The notes beneath the pieces were generated by a model. The model was not told the DNA's origin. It saw nothing but the letters and a program-made list of their open reading frames with translations, and ran no database searches. A stretch of DNA of 64,000 nucleotides from Anthropogastromicrobium aceti (lineage in GTDB: Bacteria; Bacillota; Clostridia; Lachnospirales; Lachnospiraceae). Position 1 is the first letter of the stretch. Every line of letters starts with the position of its first letter. Shown here piece by piece: positions 50,703 to 59,043 of this stretch. The stretch is from the NCBI RefSeq assembly GCF_025567095.1, contig NZ_JAOQJH010000003.1; one strand, written 5' to 3'. A program made the position numbers and the translations under genes.

Positions 50703-52190
50703 ATGCAAAAGGAAAATAAAAATGGCTGTTGTATTTTACAACTTAGATTGAAGCCAGAACCCTGGCAAGTTGATGTAATTGAAACGCGATTTAGAATTTT
50801 AGAGCATCTGAAAAATTCGTTGACAGCATATGAGTTACGGAAATTAAAGAATCTTGAAAGAACTCGTGAATATCGTGCAATCTTAGAAGCTTTAAAAACT
50901 GCTGATGAGAAGACAAAAAAGAATTTATATAAAAAAAGACAAAAAATGTTAACTGATGCAGGTTTTTCGGAATTTAGATTTAAGGACGATATAACCCCTA
51001 TGCAAAAACATTTTGTTGAACATATATCAACGCATGTAGCTCATAGAGCAGCATCTGAAGTATGGCGTGCATTTGATAAATTTTTGTTTGGTAGTGGAAA
51101 AACGGTACATTTTGTGAGAAGAGGAACTTTAAAGAGTGCAGCTAATCAAAAAGCTGGTACATCAATGGCTATGAAAAACGGCTATTTTGAATGGAATGGT
51201 GGAAGAAGTTCCAATACTATTTCTTTAAAAGTCCGTATTGCAAAACCAGAAACTTACTACGAAAAGGAGATGTTACAAAAGAAAGCTAAATACTTTAGAA
51301 TTGTGCGAAAGTGGGGAAAGACAGGATATAAGTATTATTTACAAATTACTTTGGAAGGTCAGCCTGTACTGAAACCTAGGGCAATTGCAAATGGGAAAAA
51401 AGTTGGAATTGATATTGGACCTAGTTCGATTGCGATTGTTTCAGATAAAAAGGTAGAGCTGAGACAGTTAGCAGATCATGTGCAGAATAATTATGAAGAA
51501 AAGTGTTTATTGCAGAGAAGCATGGACCGAAGTCGGCGAAATTTAAATACTCAAAATTATAATGAGGATGGAACTATTCGCAGAGGAATTCGATTAGAAT
51601 GGAAACTCTCAAAGCATTATATGGAAATGCGTGGAAAGGTACGAATGCTTGAACGCAAAAATGCAGATATTCGTAAATATCAGCATACATGTCTTGCAAA
51701 TGAAATCCTGTCATTAGGAACAAATGTTTATATTGAACAGATGTCATTTAAAGGATTGCAGCGTAAAGCTAAAGAGACTACATATCGGGAAGATGGAAGG
51801 CCAAAGCGCAAAAAGAGATTTGGAAAATCAATTGCGAACCGGGCTCCAGCTATGTTTGTAGAAATATTAAATAAAAAATTAGAAACAATTGTTGGTGTTG
51901 AATTGAATAAGGTAGATACTTTCCAGTTTAAAGCCAGTCAATATGACCACACAAATGGTTCCTATAAAAAGAAATTGTTGAAAGAGAGGTGGGCGCAGTT
52001 ATCAAATGGAGATCGAATACAAAGAGATTTATATTCGGCATTTTTATTAATGAATAGTAATAATGATATGAATAGTGCTGATGTTGATAAATGTAATGCA
52101 ACTTACATAGAATTTAAAAAGTTACATGATAAGTGTATTGATAAATTGAAAACTGACGGTGGAATCCGTTTACCTAGTTTTGGTATTTAA
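50703..52190 (+). CDS. TnpB/Cas12-like RuvC effector linked to a CRISPR array
   Basis: A 495-residue protein of the TnpB/type V-effector superfamily, predicted to be an RNA-guided DNA nuclease. The N-terminal segment (LQLRLKPEPWQVDVIETRF) resembles the TnpB wedge domain. The split RuvC site is complete: Asp237 in GIDIG, Glu345 in VYIEQMSFKGL and Asp442 in IQRDLYSAFLL. The position where TnpB has a four-Cys zinc ribbon (residues about 410-435, SQYDHTNGSYKKK) has no Cys pair at all. AAGGAGG lies 6 bases before the ATG at 50703. No TnpA transposase, cas1 or cas2 lies nearby. A structured RNA and a CRISPR array follow on the same strand. It could be a transposon-to-CRISPR intermediate or a miniature type V system. 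Confidence 0.85.
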   Translation: MQKENKNGCCILQLRLKPEPWQVDVIETRFRILEHLKNSLTAYELRKLKNLERTREYRAILEALKTADEKTKKNLYKKRQKMLTDAGFSEFRFKDDITPMQKHFVEHISTHVAHRAASEVWRAFDKFLFGSGKTVHFVRRGTLKSAANQKAGTSMAMKNGYFEWNGGRSSNTISLKVRIAKPETYYEKEMLQKKAKYFRIVRKWGKTGYKYYLQITLEGQPVLKPRAIANGKKVGIDIGPSSIAIVSDKKVELRQLADHVQNNYEEKCLLQRSMDRSRRNLNTQNYNEDGTIRRGIRLEWKLSKHYMEMRGKVRMLERKNADIRKYQHTCLANEILSLGTNVYIEQMSFKGLQRKAKETTYREDGRPKRKKRFGKSIANRAPAMFVEILNKKLETIVGVELNKVDTFQFKASQYDHTNGSYKKKLLKERWAQLSNGDRIQRDLYSAFLLMNSNNDMNSADVDKCNATYIEFKKLHDKCIDKLKTDGGIRLPSFGI

Positions 52191-52197
52191 TTTAGAA

Positions 52198-52242
52198 AGT
52201 GCGAATCATAAGTGATTGTAAATTTCTAGGAAGATTCGCACT
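52198..52242 (+). other. 10-bp stem-loop after the effector stop
   Basis: AGTGCGAATC (52198-52207) and GATTCGCACT (52233-52242) pair perfectly around 25 bases. A-rich, not T-rich, sequence follows, so it is not a terminator on the + strand. It may be the 5' part of the guide-RNA scaffold, since a similar 10-bp stem (52938-52947 with 52984-52993) precedes copy B. Confidence 0.55.
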
Positions 52243-52245
52243 AAA

Positions 52246-52405
52246 AAATACGGACCAGGCATGTCCGAACTTATCATAATCTGATTTTGGCTGACAGAAT
52301 CAGAGATAAGAAATCTTTTTGGAAAACAAATTCAGTGCAGTTGTGCTGTAAAAACCACAATTGAGAAGGTTTGTAAGTACCAGAAGGCTTATACATTTAC
52401 TCAAA
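52246..52405 (+). ncRNA. Candidate tracrRNA (scaffold copy A) with anti-repeat
   Basis: Stems visible here are CGGAC/GTCCG (52251-52267), CTTATC/GATAAG (52270-52310) enclosing CTGATT/AATCAG (52281-52303) with loop TTGGCTGACAG, and CAGTTGTG/CACAATTG (52338-52363) with loop CTGTAAAAAC. CTTATACATTTAC at 52388-52400 pairs with the middle of the CRISPR repeat over 13 positions, with one A-C mismatch and two G-U pairs. Copy B downstream keeps each stem by compensating changes and keeps both loops exactly. This supports a functional tracrRNA-like RNA lying between effector and array. Confidence 0.8.
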
Positions 52406-52443
52406 GGTAGGCAATATTGAAAATACAGTTGGATATTTTTGCA

Positions 52444-52930
52444 GTTGCAATTGGCGTAGACGTATAGGTTGCCAGCTGTAAGCTCACTTATGCTAGAGCT
52501 CATATGGTGTTGCAATTGGCGTAGACGTATAGGTTGCCAGGTACTATCGATTACCACCTGCATCTGTTGTGTCCGGTTGCAATTGGCGTAGACGTATAGG
52601 TTGCCAGCAGTGTTATCTACAACCTTTAGCTGTCCAGTATCGTTGCAATTGGCGTAGACGTATAGGTTGCCAGAAACCAGATATTATATCCTCTTCCTTT
52701 AGGTGGGGTTGCAATTGGCGTAGACGTATAGGTTGCCAGGTCCTTGTTCCTGAGTCTCTATTAAGTCTTCCAAGGTTGCAATTCGCGTAGACGTATAAGT
52801 TGCCAGAACTCACGTCTCCTTGCAGAAACGAACCTGTGGGTTGCAATTGTCGTAGAAGTACAAGTTGCCAGTATGGGAGAAAAGAAACATTGTCACACGA
52901 TGTTGCAATTGTCGTAGGTGTGTTGCCAAG
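52444..52930 (+). CRISPR. CRISPR array, seven 32-nt repeats plus one decayed repeat
   Basis: Repeats start GTTGCAATTGGCG and end ATAGGTTGCCAG. They lie at 52444, 52509, 52576, 52642, 52708 (identical), 52775 (two changes) and 52840 (five changes); an eighth at 52902 is shortened. Spacers 1-7 are 33, 35, 34, 34, 35, 33 and 30 nt and all differ. Decay increases to the right, so the leader end is at the effector side and transcription is likely on the + strand. Repeat ends TTGGC/GCCAG can form a small hairpin. No adaptation genes are nearby. Confidence 0.93.
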
Positions 52931-53019
52931 AGTTCTGCTGCTACAATTTGTAAGTATGAATAGATTGGTAATTGTATGTGTTTATTGTAGCGGATTATTA
53001 ACTTTTAATTCATTTACGA

Positions 53020-53195
53020 TAAATTTGAGGATAAGGCATGTCCTAACTTGTCAAAATTTGGCTTTGGCTGACAGAGCTGGAGGCAAGAAATCCTTTTAGG
53101 AATTAAATTCAGTGTAATTATGCTGTAAAAACCATAATTAAGAAGATTTTTAGGACTAAAAGGCTTATATGTTTACTTAATGTGTATGTTGCCAG
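53020..53195 (+). ncRNA. Scaffold copy B fused to a repeat 3' end (reRNA/single-guide-like)
   Basis: The stems of copy A recur with covariation: AGGAT/GTCCT (53028-53044), CTTGTC/GGCAAG (53047-53087) enclosing TTGGCT/AGCTGG (53058-53080) with the same TTGGCTGACAG loop, and TAATTATG/CATAATTA (53115-53140) with the same CTGTAAAAAC loop. The anti-repeat CTTATATGTTTAC (53164-53176) pairs with the CRISPR repeat over all 13 positions when G-U is allowed. Only 11 bases later GTTGCCAG (53188-53195), the repeat's 3' end, follows in cis. The next bases (53196 onward) would be the guide. Confidence 0.72.
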
Positions 53196-53232
53196 AACGG
53201 TAGTTGTAAAAAGTAGAGGCGCGATGGATTTT

Positions 53233-53267
53233 ATGTGGCTATTTGTAAGATACAATGACAGCCACAT
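53233..53267 (+). terminator. Strong stem-loop after scaffold copy B
   Basis: ATGTGGCT (53233-53240) and AGCCACAT (53260-53267) pair perfectly, with an inner TTGTA/TACAA. There is no T-run, so it may be a 3' stabiliser of the copy-B RNA or an operator of the next gene rather than a true terminator. Confidence 0.45.
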
Positions 53268-53337
53268 ACGCATAGCTGGAATATTAAAAAAATTATATTT
53301 GTAATGAAAATGTTTTTTGCTTTTGTGGAGGGAATGT

Positions 53338-56298
53338 ATGGAGCCGAATATTATAATTAGTAGTTTAAAAGGTAAAGAACAAAATGCAAACGCACAAGAA
53401 AATCCTTTAAATATGGATGTTGTTAAAGAAGAAAGAAAGTCTGGAGTAAGAAAAATTGGACACAGAGGTTTTGATGTAATTTCGCAGAAATTTTTTGTGG
53501 AAGAACAGCGCCTTTCAAAAGTAGATACAATTACATTTGATTCTTTTGAAAAATATTATGATTTTTTAGAAGGTGACATATACCAAGATGCATGTTACTA
53601 TCAGTATTCATTTTCCAATGAAATTTTAAGACAATTTAAACTTGATGGCAATAAGCTGAAAGAAAAAAAGTGCTTTGTACTGGACACTATAGATAATTAT
53701 GCTCAGCCGTTTTCTAGGAAAGATATGGATGAGTATAATCAATATGAAGGAACCGTTAAAATATGGGTTAAACAATGGATCGATAGATTTGATTTATGTG
53801 ATACGTATGAACAATTTAAGAAAACTTGTAATGCGTATGAGAAATCTGAGATGGTACAGTATAGGCAGATCGAAGTTTTTCTTTTTCAATATATATTTTG
53901 CGATCAATATAGTCAGCAGAGATTTGACATAATTATGAAATATTTGTCTAATGATTATAAAGGAAGCGAAAAAATAATATTAGGATTATGTTTAATTTAT
54001 AATCCTCAAAGTATATTTAATAGCTATGTTATTTCAGATGCATCTGATACAAGAAGAGTAAGTTTGAAGAAAGAAATTGGAAAGTTTGTACAGAATTTGG
54101 AAAATAATGATGTTGAAATAGTAACAGAAAGTTATTTCGATAAGACAACACATTTTTATTGCGAAAGAACAAAAGCATATTGCTATATTAATCACCGTGG
54201 AAGAAGGGTTTTAAATAAAAGTGCTTCTGCATATATGTGTAGGATATTTGAAACATTTGATGAATTTATTAAATATAGAAATGGTGATTTGAAAAATTGC
54301 GATTTATCAGGTGCTATTGAATTGGATGTGGATTTTTCAAAATATGTGACAGATGATATGACGAAATTGCCACTTGGGAAAAATGCAAAGTTGAATTATA
54401 AAATACAAAAAGTATATGAGGATGGAAAATTTAGTGTGGCTCAGTTTTGGTATAACGAGGCTGACAGAGTTGTAAAACGTCAGATACATACGTTTTCATA
54501 TTTTTTTGATTTTGCTGCTTTTTTGAAGGGTGATTTATCAAATGCAAACTTAATATTTTGTGATGGAGTAAAGAATCTTGTTGATATAAGTGAAATTAAC
54601 TTGACAAATGCGAGATTAACTAGCACACTGTGTGATCGCTTTGGAATTTTATATAGTACATATGACTATGACAGAAAAAATGTTGGGGAGTTTCCGATAG
54701 TTGAAAGAAATGAGGAACAGACTCTACCAGTATTACAGTCATTCAGAAAAATCGCTCCTGAAGATGAGGGTATATTTGAAAAGAAAGATAATAAGATTAC
54801 CTATATTTCTGATTTGCATTTGATGCATAGAATTAAAAATGCGGGATGTAAATCAAAGGAAGATGTCCTTTATGTAATAGGAAAAATTGTTGGAGATATT
54901 TTTCGTGAAAGCAGTAAACTTACACTTATTGGTGGAGATGTGTCATCTGAATTTTCGATATTCGAAATGTTTGTAAAGATGCTTAGAAGAATGCTGGACA
55001 GGTATTATATTAAACGAGACTTTGTGTTTGTACTTGGAAATCATGAACTTTGGAGTTTTCCAGAATTATCGATAGAACAAATAGTTGAAAAGTACAGGAA
55101 AGTATTGAATGAAAATAATATGTACTTGTTGCATAATGAGCTATTTTATAAAAATGAAGTAGATGATATGGGCATTATTCCGTATGAGGAACTGATGCAA
55201 TCAGATATTGCAACTCTTCATGAAAAACTAAAATGTACAAGGCTTGTAATTTTAGGTGGTCTTGGATTTTCTGGACATAATGAGGACTTTAATGCAGAGA
55301 ACGGTATATATCGGGAGACAGTTGATAGAGAAACAGAGATTCGAGAAAGTAAAAAAATTGAAAATTTATACAACAAACTGATACCGGTTCTTGAAAGAAA
55401 CAATACAATTATTTTTACACACACACCGAAAAAAGATTGGTGTTCAGATGCAAAGTCTCACAGTGATTTTGTATATGTTAGTGGTCATACGCATAGAAAC
55501 CTATTTTTTGATGATGGTGAAGAAAGGGTATATGCAGATAATCAAATTGGCTATAGAAATGAGAATATACATTTGAAAAGCTTTTTCATAGATAATGAAT
55601 ATGATTGTTTCGAAGATTATGAGGATGGAATTTATGAAATCACACCACAGGAATATCAAAATTTTACTCGTGGTAAAAATTTGTATATGACTTTTAATCG
55701 ACCAGTTAATGTCCTCTACATGTTAAAAAGAAATGGATACTATTGTTTTATTCATAAGACAAAGAGTGGTTCGTTATCAATATTGAATGGTGGTGCTCTG
55801 AAAAAACTGAATGAAAAAAATATTCGGTATTATTATGATAACATGGAGGCTGTAATCGCGACCATTCAAAAACCACTAAGTGAGTATACAGCATATCAAA
55901 GAAACATTGCTGCTGTAATTCGAAAAATTGGTGGAAGTGGAAAAATTCATGGTTGCATTATTGATATTGATTTTTATAATCATGTGTATGTGAATCCAAT
56001 AGATCTAACAGTGACAGCATATTGGGCTACAGATATTATTAATAAAGTTGTATATTCCAATATACCGGCATTGTTAGAGGCGAAGTGTTCAGAAATGTAT
56101 TCTAATTATCAGAAGTTAATTGAAGGCGGTAAAATAAAAGCGTTAATAGTGACATCTGCTAAAAATGAAGTATCTTTGATGCCTCAAGTATATTTGGAAA
56201 CAGATATCTATAGAGCTTCGCGTGAAGTCAAAAAATTGCAGAAATTAAGTTCTCACGTTTTGACAACATGGTATGAGAATACGGAAAAAGGTGAGTAA
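53338..56298 (+). CDS. Large protein with calcineurin-like phosphoesterase domain
   Basis: A 986-residue protein. Residues about 485-740 carry a full metallophosphoesterase set: SDLH (Asp492, His494), GGDVS (Asp534), GNHE (Asn568, His569), an FTHTP segment and GHTH (His717, His719). The N-terminal half is unassigned but has pentapeptide-like segments such as GDLKNCDLSGAIEL and GDLSNANL. The C-terminal 200 residues (YQRNIAAVIRKIGG, then IDIDFYNHVYVNP) form a further unrecognised domain. GGAGGG lies 5 bases before the ATG at 53338. With the next two genes it may form a defence module; the phosphoesterase could act on nucleic acid or a nucleotide. Confidence 0.75.
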   Translation: MEPNIIISSLKGKEQNANAQENPLNMDVVKEERKSGVRKIGHRGFDVISQKFFVEEQRLSKVDTITFDSFEKYYDFLEGDIYQDACYYQYSFSNEILRQFKLDGNKLKEKKCFVLDTIDNYAQPFSRKDMDEYNQYEGTVKIWVKQWIDRFDLCDTYEQFKKTCNAYEKSEMVQYRQIEVFLFQYIFCDQYSQQRFDIIMKYLSNDYKGSEKIILGLCLIYNPQSIFNSYVISDASDTRRVSLKKEIGKFVQNLENNDVEIVTESYFDKTTHFYCERTKAYCYINHRGRRVLNKSASAYMCRIFETFDEFIKYRNGDLKNCDLSGAIELDVDFSKYVTDDMTKLPLGKNAKLNYKIQKVYEDGKFSVAQFWYNEADRVVKRQIHTFSYFFDFAAFLKGDLSNANLIFCDGVKNLVDISEINLTNARLTSTLCDRFGILYSTYDYDRKNVGEFPIVERNEEQTLPVLQSFRKIAPEDEGIFEKKDNKITYISDLHLMHRIKNAGCKSKEDVLYVIGKIVGDIFRESSKLTLIGGDVSSEFSIFEMFVKMLRRMLDRYYIKRDFVFVLGNHELWSFPELSIEQIVEKYRKVLNENNMYLLHNELFYKNEVDDMGIIPYEELMQSDIATLHEKLKCTRLVILGGLGFSGHNEDFNAENGIYRETVDRETEIRESKKIENLYNKLIPVLERNNTIIFTHTPKKDWCSDAKSHSDFVYVSGHTHRNLFFDDGEERVYADNQIGYRNENIHLKSFFIDNEYDCFEDYEDGIYEITPQEYQNFTRGKNLYMTFNRPVNVLYMLKRNGYYCFIHKTKSGSLSILNGGALKKLNEKNIRYYYDNMEAVIATIQKPLSEYTAYQRNIAAVIRKIGGSGKIHGCIIDIDFYNHVYVNPIDLTVTAYWATDIINKVVYSNIPALLEAKCSEMYSNYQKLIEGGKIKALIVTSAKNEVSLMPQVYLETDIYRASREVKKLQKLSSHVLTTWYENTEKGE

Positions 56299-56428
56299 GA
56301 AAATATCCGTATGGCGAAAATAGAATGTGCTTGGATTAGCAGATAACTCATACTTCACCTAAGTTTATTTTCAGATGTTTATCGCAATTTAGTTATAGAA
56401 AAAGAATTTTACGAGAGGGGTGCTTATT

Positions 56429-57211
56429 TTGGAATTTCTTAAACAATGTAAAACATGCGAATTTAATTTTTCTGGAATATGTGCAGGACATGGTGACACT
56501 TATAAATATGGCGAAACTATTACAAATGATACACTTTCTTGTGTGGAGTGGGGTGCTAGTTTAGATTACTTTTCTAAACTAACTAACAATGCGCCGTGGT
56601 ATATTTGGGAACCTTATCAAGAATGTAAAATTGATTACTCGACTTTTGAAAAGTTAATGGAAGCTGATGCTAAAAAAGAATCTATTGAGGTAAATATTTA
56701 CGATGCAATAAGAAAAATATACGGATTAAGTCTTGTAGATTTGGCGGTTTTGTTTGACGTTACTTTTGGCGTAATGTATCGTGCTAGAAGTGTTGGTACT
56801 CCGATCAAGCGTTTGAAAAAATTTTCACAAGCATTATGTATTCCGACTGAGTTTTTCAAAAAAATGACTACTCATGACTTTGAGCAACTTGAAAAATGTA
56901 AAGCAGAATTTGAGCAAAAGACTGATATAAGAGTTATTTTGAAAAATGTACCGGAATGGAGACAAAAACTAATATTTTATGTTACAAATTATTTGAATTG
57001 CCCGACATATCTCGCCAAAGAGATCAGTCGTGTTGATAAATTGAATTGGCAAATTCATCGTAACGATACATTAAATGATAGCGAGAAAATGTTAGTGGAT
57101 TGGGTATCCAAAGCAGCTAAAAAACAGAAGCAAATAGCAGTATCTATTGAATATTCACTAGATATTGCTGCATTGATACATTTTCATGTTGCATATCAGA
57201 AAAATAACTAG
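56429..57211 (+). CDS. HTH-containing hypothetical protein with N-terminal Cys cluster
   Basis: About 260 residues. An N-terminal CKTCEFNFSGIC region with a later Cys (LSCVEW) may bind zinc. The middle (YDAIRKIYGLSLVDLAVLFDVTFGVMYRARS) has a helix-turn-helix of XRE flavour. The C-terminal part is charged and helical. I place the start at a TTG (56429), which lies 8 bases after GAGAGGGG; a GTG at 56420 would touch that site. It lies between the phosphoesterase and nuclease genes on the same strand, with gaps of about 130 and 41 bases. The role is unknown, possibly regulatory. Confidence 0.6.
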   Translation: MEFLKQCKTCEFNFSGICAGHGDTYKYGETITNDTLSCVEWGASLDYFSKLTNNAPWYIWEPYQECKIDYSTFEKLMEADAKKESIEVNIYDAIRKIYGLSLVDLAVLFDVTFGVMYRARSVGTPIKRLKKFSQALCIPTEFFKKMTTHDFEQLEKCKAEFEQKTDIRVILKNVPEWRQKLIFYVTNYLNCPTYLAKEISRVDKLNWQIHRNDTLNDSEKMLVDWVSKAAKKQKQIAVSIEYSLDIAALIHFHVAYQKNN

Positions 57212-57252
57212 TAGTGACATTTATTCAATTATGTGAGTAGGAGAAAATATTT

Positions 57253-58710
57253 ATGTATTTGCCATTAGCATATGTGAATCGTTATAGTTTACTAACAGAT
57301 TTATATTGTGATGAAGAACATTTTAACTGTACTCCAGAGGAATTAATTGAAATGATATCTGACGATAATTGGGGGACAGAATTTTACTCAGGAGTTAACA
57401 GAGATAGATACATGGGCTTGTATAATATGTTTGAGAAAAGTTTTTTTCCTATGCATGAAGCAAGTGCTTGCTTAGCAGTCGCTGGATTTACTGACATATG
57501 GAAACGTAATAAAATAGTGTATGAACCAGATTACGAATTTTCACAAGCACTTTTGAAAACAAATAAGCTTAGAGTATATCCAGATATGATTAAACATATA
57601 CCATTTAATACGTTTTATTTGGATTTTTCAAAAAATGCACTTTTTGAGTATGAAGGATTTTTTGTACAGGTAAAAGCGTATGATACTGGTGCAATAAGGA
57701 TTTCTTCACTCCCGGCAGAAAAAAATTATTCAAATATACCAACCATTAATTTTAATGGTGAGCATGAAGTGCAGAGTACAGCATACATAGATTCTTTTTT
57801 TATAAAGTCTGAGATGTTAAATGTGGAAAATAACATAAGTTATTTTGACTATGATTTAAATAGAGATTTTGTGGAAACCTCTGATAGTTTCAAAACACAA
57901 TGGTTTATAGGGGGAGTAAGTAATTTTAGATTGTTTTTGCTTCAATTTCTTATGTATTTATCATCTAAGGAACCAGATATTAATGAAAGTCCAGATACTG
58001 TAAATACATACAAGCCATCGACTATCATTAAAAATAAATACTCAGAAATTCGTAAATGGGATGTCGGAGTTCGATATGGAGAAAAAATAAGACTGTTAAA
58101 AAGAAGTAGAATATTGGAAGCTGGTGAAATAGAAAATAATAGCCAAAATCCAAAACGTCCTCATCTTAGAAGAGCACACTGGGAGCGGTATCATATTGGA
58201 AAAGGAAGATGCGAAATAATCTCAAAATGGAAAGAACCTGTCTTTATAAATGGGGATGCAAGTGATATTATTACGAATATACAGATTGTGACTGATAAAG
58301 AAACAATATGTTCTTCTGGTGAAGATAAGATAAAGGAATATTTAAAATCTAAGAATATAGAATTTTGTTTTCAACATTATATAAAAAAAATTCGGAAAAG
58401 GTACGATTTTTCACTCGAGTGGAGGCAACAAATGGTTTTTATTGAATTTGATGGAGAACAACATTTTAAGGTAATAAATCGTTGGAAAGGTAAAAAAGGT
58501 TATTTAGATAGAAGGAAAGCAGATAGCGAGAAAAATATATACTGTTGGGAAAATAAAATTCCGTTATTAAGAATTAGATTTGATCAGGCATATATGATTC
58601 CAGATATGATATATGATTTTCTTAATAATACAGAAAAATATTATTCTAAGTTAAATACATATCTTACAAATGAGGAATATTATAGTATTTGCGAGAAAGT
58701 TAAAAAATAA
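57253..58710 (+). CDS. Protein with C-terminal Vsr/DUF559-like nuclease domain
   Basis: A 485-residue protein. The C-terminal 130 residues fit a PD-(D/E)xK fold of the Vsr/DUF559 type. Glu357 lies in SSGEDKIKEYL, Asp385 in RYDFSLEW and Glu398 in VFIEFDGEQHF, then a Lys-rich helix (KADSEKNIYCWE) and LLRIRFDQ follow. The N-terminal 340 residues are unassigned. TAGGAG lies 9 bases before the ATG. As the last gene of a three-gene run in a defence island it is a candidate effector nuclease. Homing endonuclease ancestry is an alternative. Confidence 0.68.
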   Translation: MYLPLAYVNRYSLLTDLYCDEEHFNCTPEELIEMISDDNWGTEFYSGVNRDRYMGLYNMFEKSFFPMHEASACLAVAGFTDIWKRNKIVYEPDYEFSQALLKTNKLRVYPDMIKHIPFNTFYLDFSKNALFEYEGFFVQVKAYDTGAIRISSLPAEKNYSNIPTINFNGEHEVQSTAYIDSFFIKSEMLNVENNISYFDYDLNRDFVETSDSFKTQWFIGGVSNFRLFLLQFLMYLSSKEPDINESPDTVNTYKPSTIIKNKYSEIRKWDVGVRYGEKIRLLKRSRILEAGEIENNSQNPKRPHLRRAHWERYHIGKGRCEIISKWKEPVFINGDASDIITNIQIVTDKETICSSGEDKIKEYLKSKNIEFCFQHYIKKIRKRYDFSLEWRQQMVFIEFDGEQHFKVINRWKGKKGYLDRRKADSEKNIYCWENKIPLLRIRFDQAYMIPDMIYDFLNNTEKYYSKLNTYLTNEEYYSICEKVKK

Positions 58711-58821
58711 ATTGAAAGAGGTTGCAAAAAAATGACTTTATTTGTAGTTATGATATACTGATATTAAGAGTAGGAAGTCGGTTTTTTTAGTGTGTAGAGC
58801 GGTAGAAGGGGAGGTGTTCAT

Positions 58822-59043
58822 ATGAAAATATATAGGCTATAAGTGTATGAGTTTGCTTGGAACTTACAGTATCAGCATGAAGGACCATATGATCTATGGA
58901 TTGTCCATGATGAATAGGAAATGACAAAGTCACAGTCCAATCTTTCACAATCTGCTTTGGATTATCAGATAGAGGATTTTGAACAAATGTAACTTTTAGA
59001 AATCCTTGATGTCTGGTATATGAAAAACAGCTCTGGATTGTAG
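58822..59043 (+). pseudogene. Decayed coding remnant with in-frame stops
   Basis: After GGGGAGGTG an ATG at 58822 starts a frame with protein-like content (VYEFAWNLQYQHEGPYDLW) that is broken by stops at 58840, 58915, 58990 and 59041. The whole 580-base gap 58711-59290 contains no intact gene. Further fragments (DMDIEEYMCIIRKME) are readable in other frames. The family is unknown. It may mark the scar of an earlier insertion or deletion. Confidence 0.4.

Noticed and set aside
52198..52242. Terminator of the effector gene
   Set aside because: The strong stem is followed by A-rich sequence on the + strand and lies next to the scaffold RNA, so termination there is unlikely.
52569..53099. Open frames of 73-99 codons across the CRISPR repeats on both strands
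   Set aside because: They are read through repeats and spacers; their repeated peptide comes from the 32-nt repeat and they have no ribosome sites.
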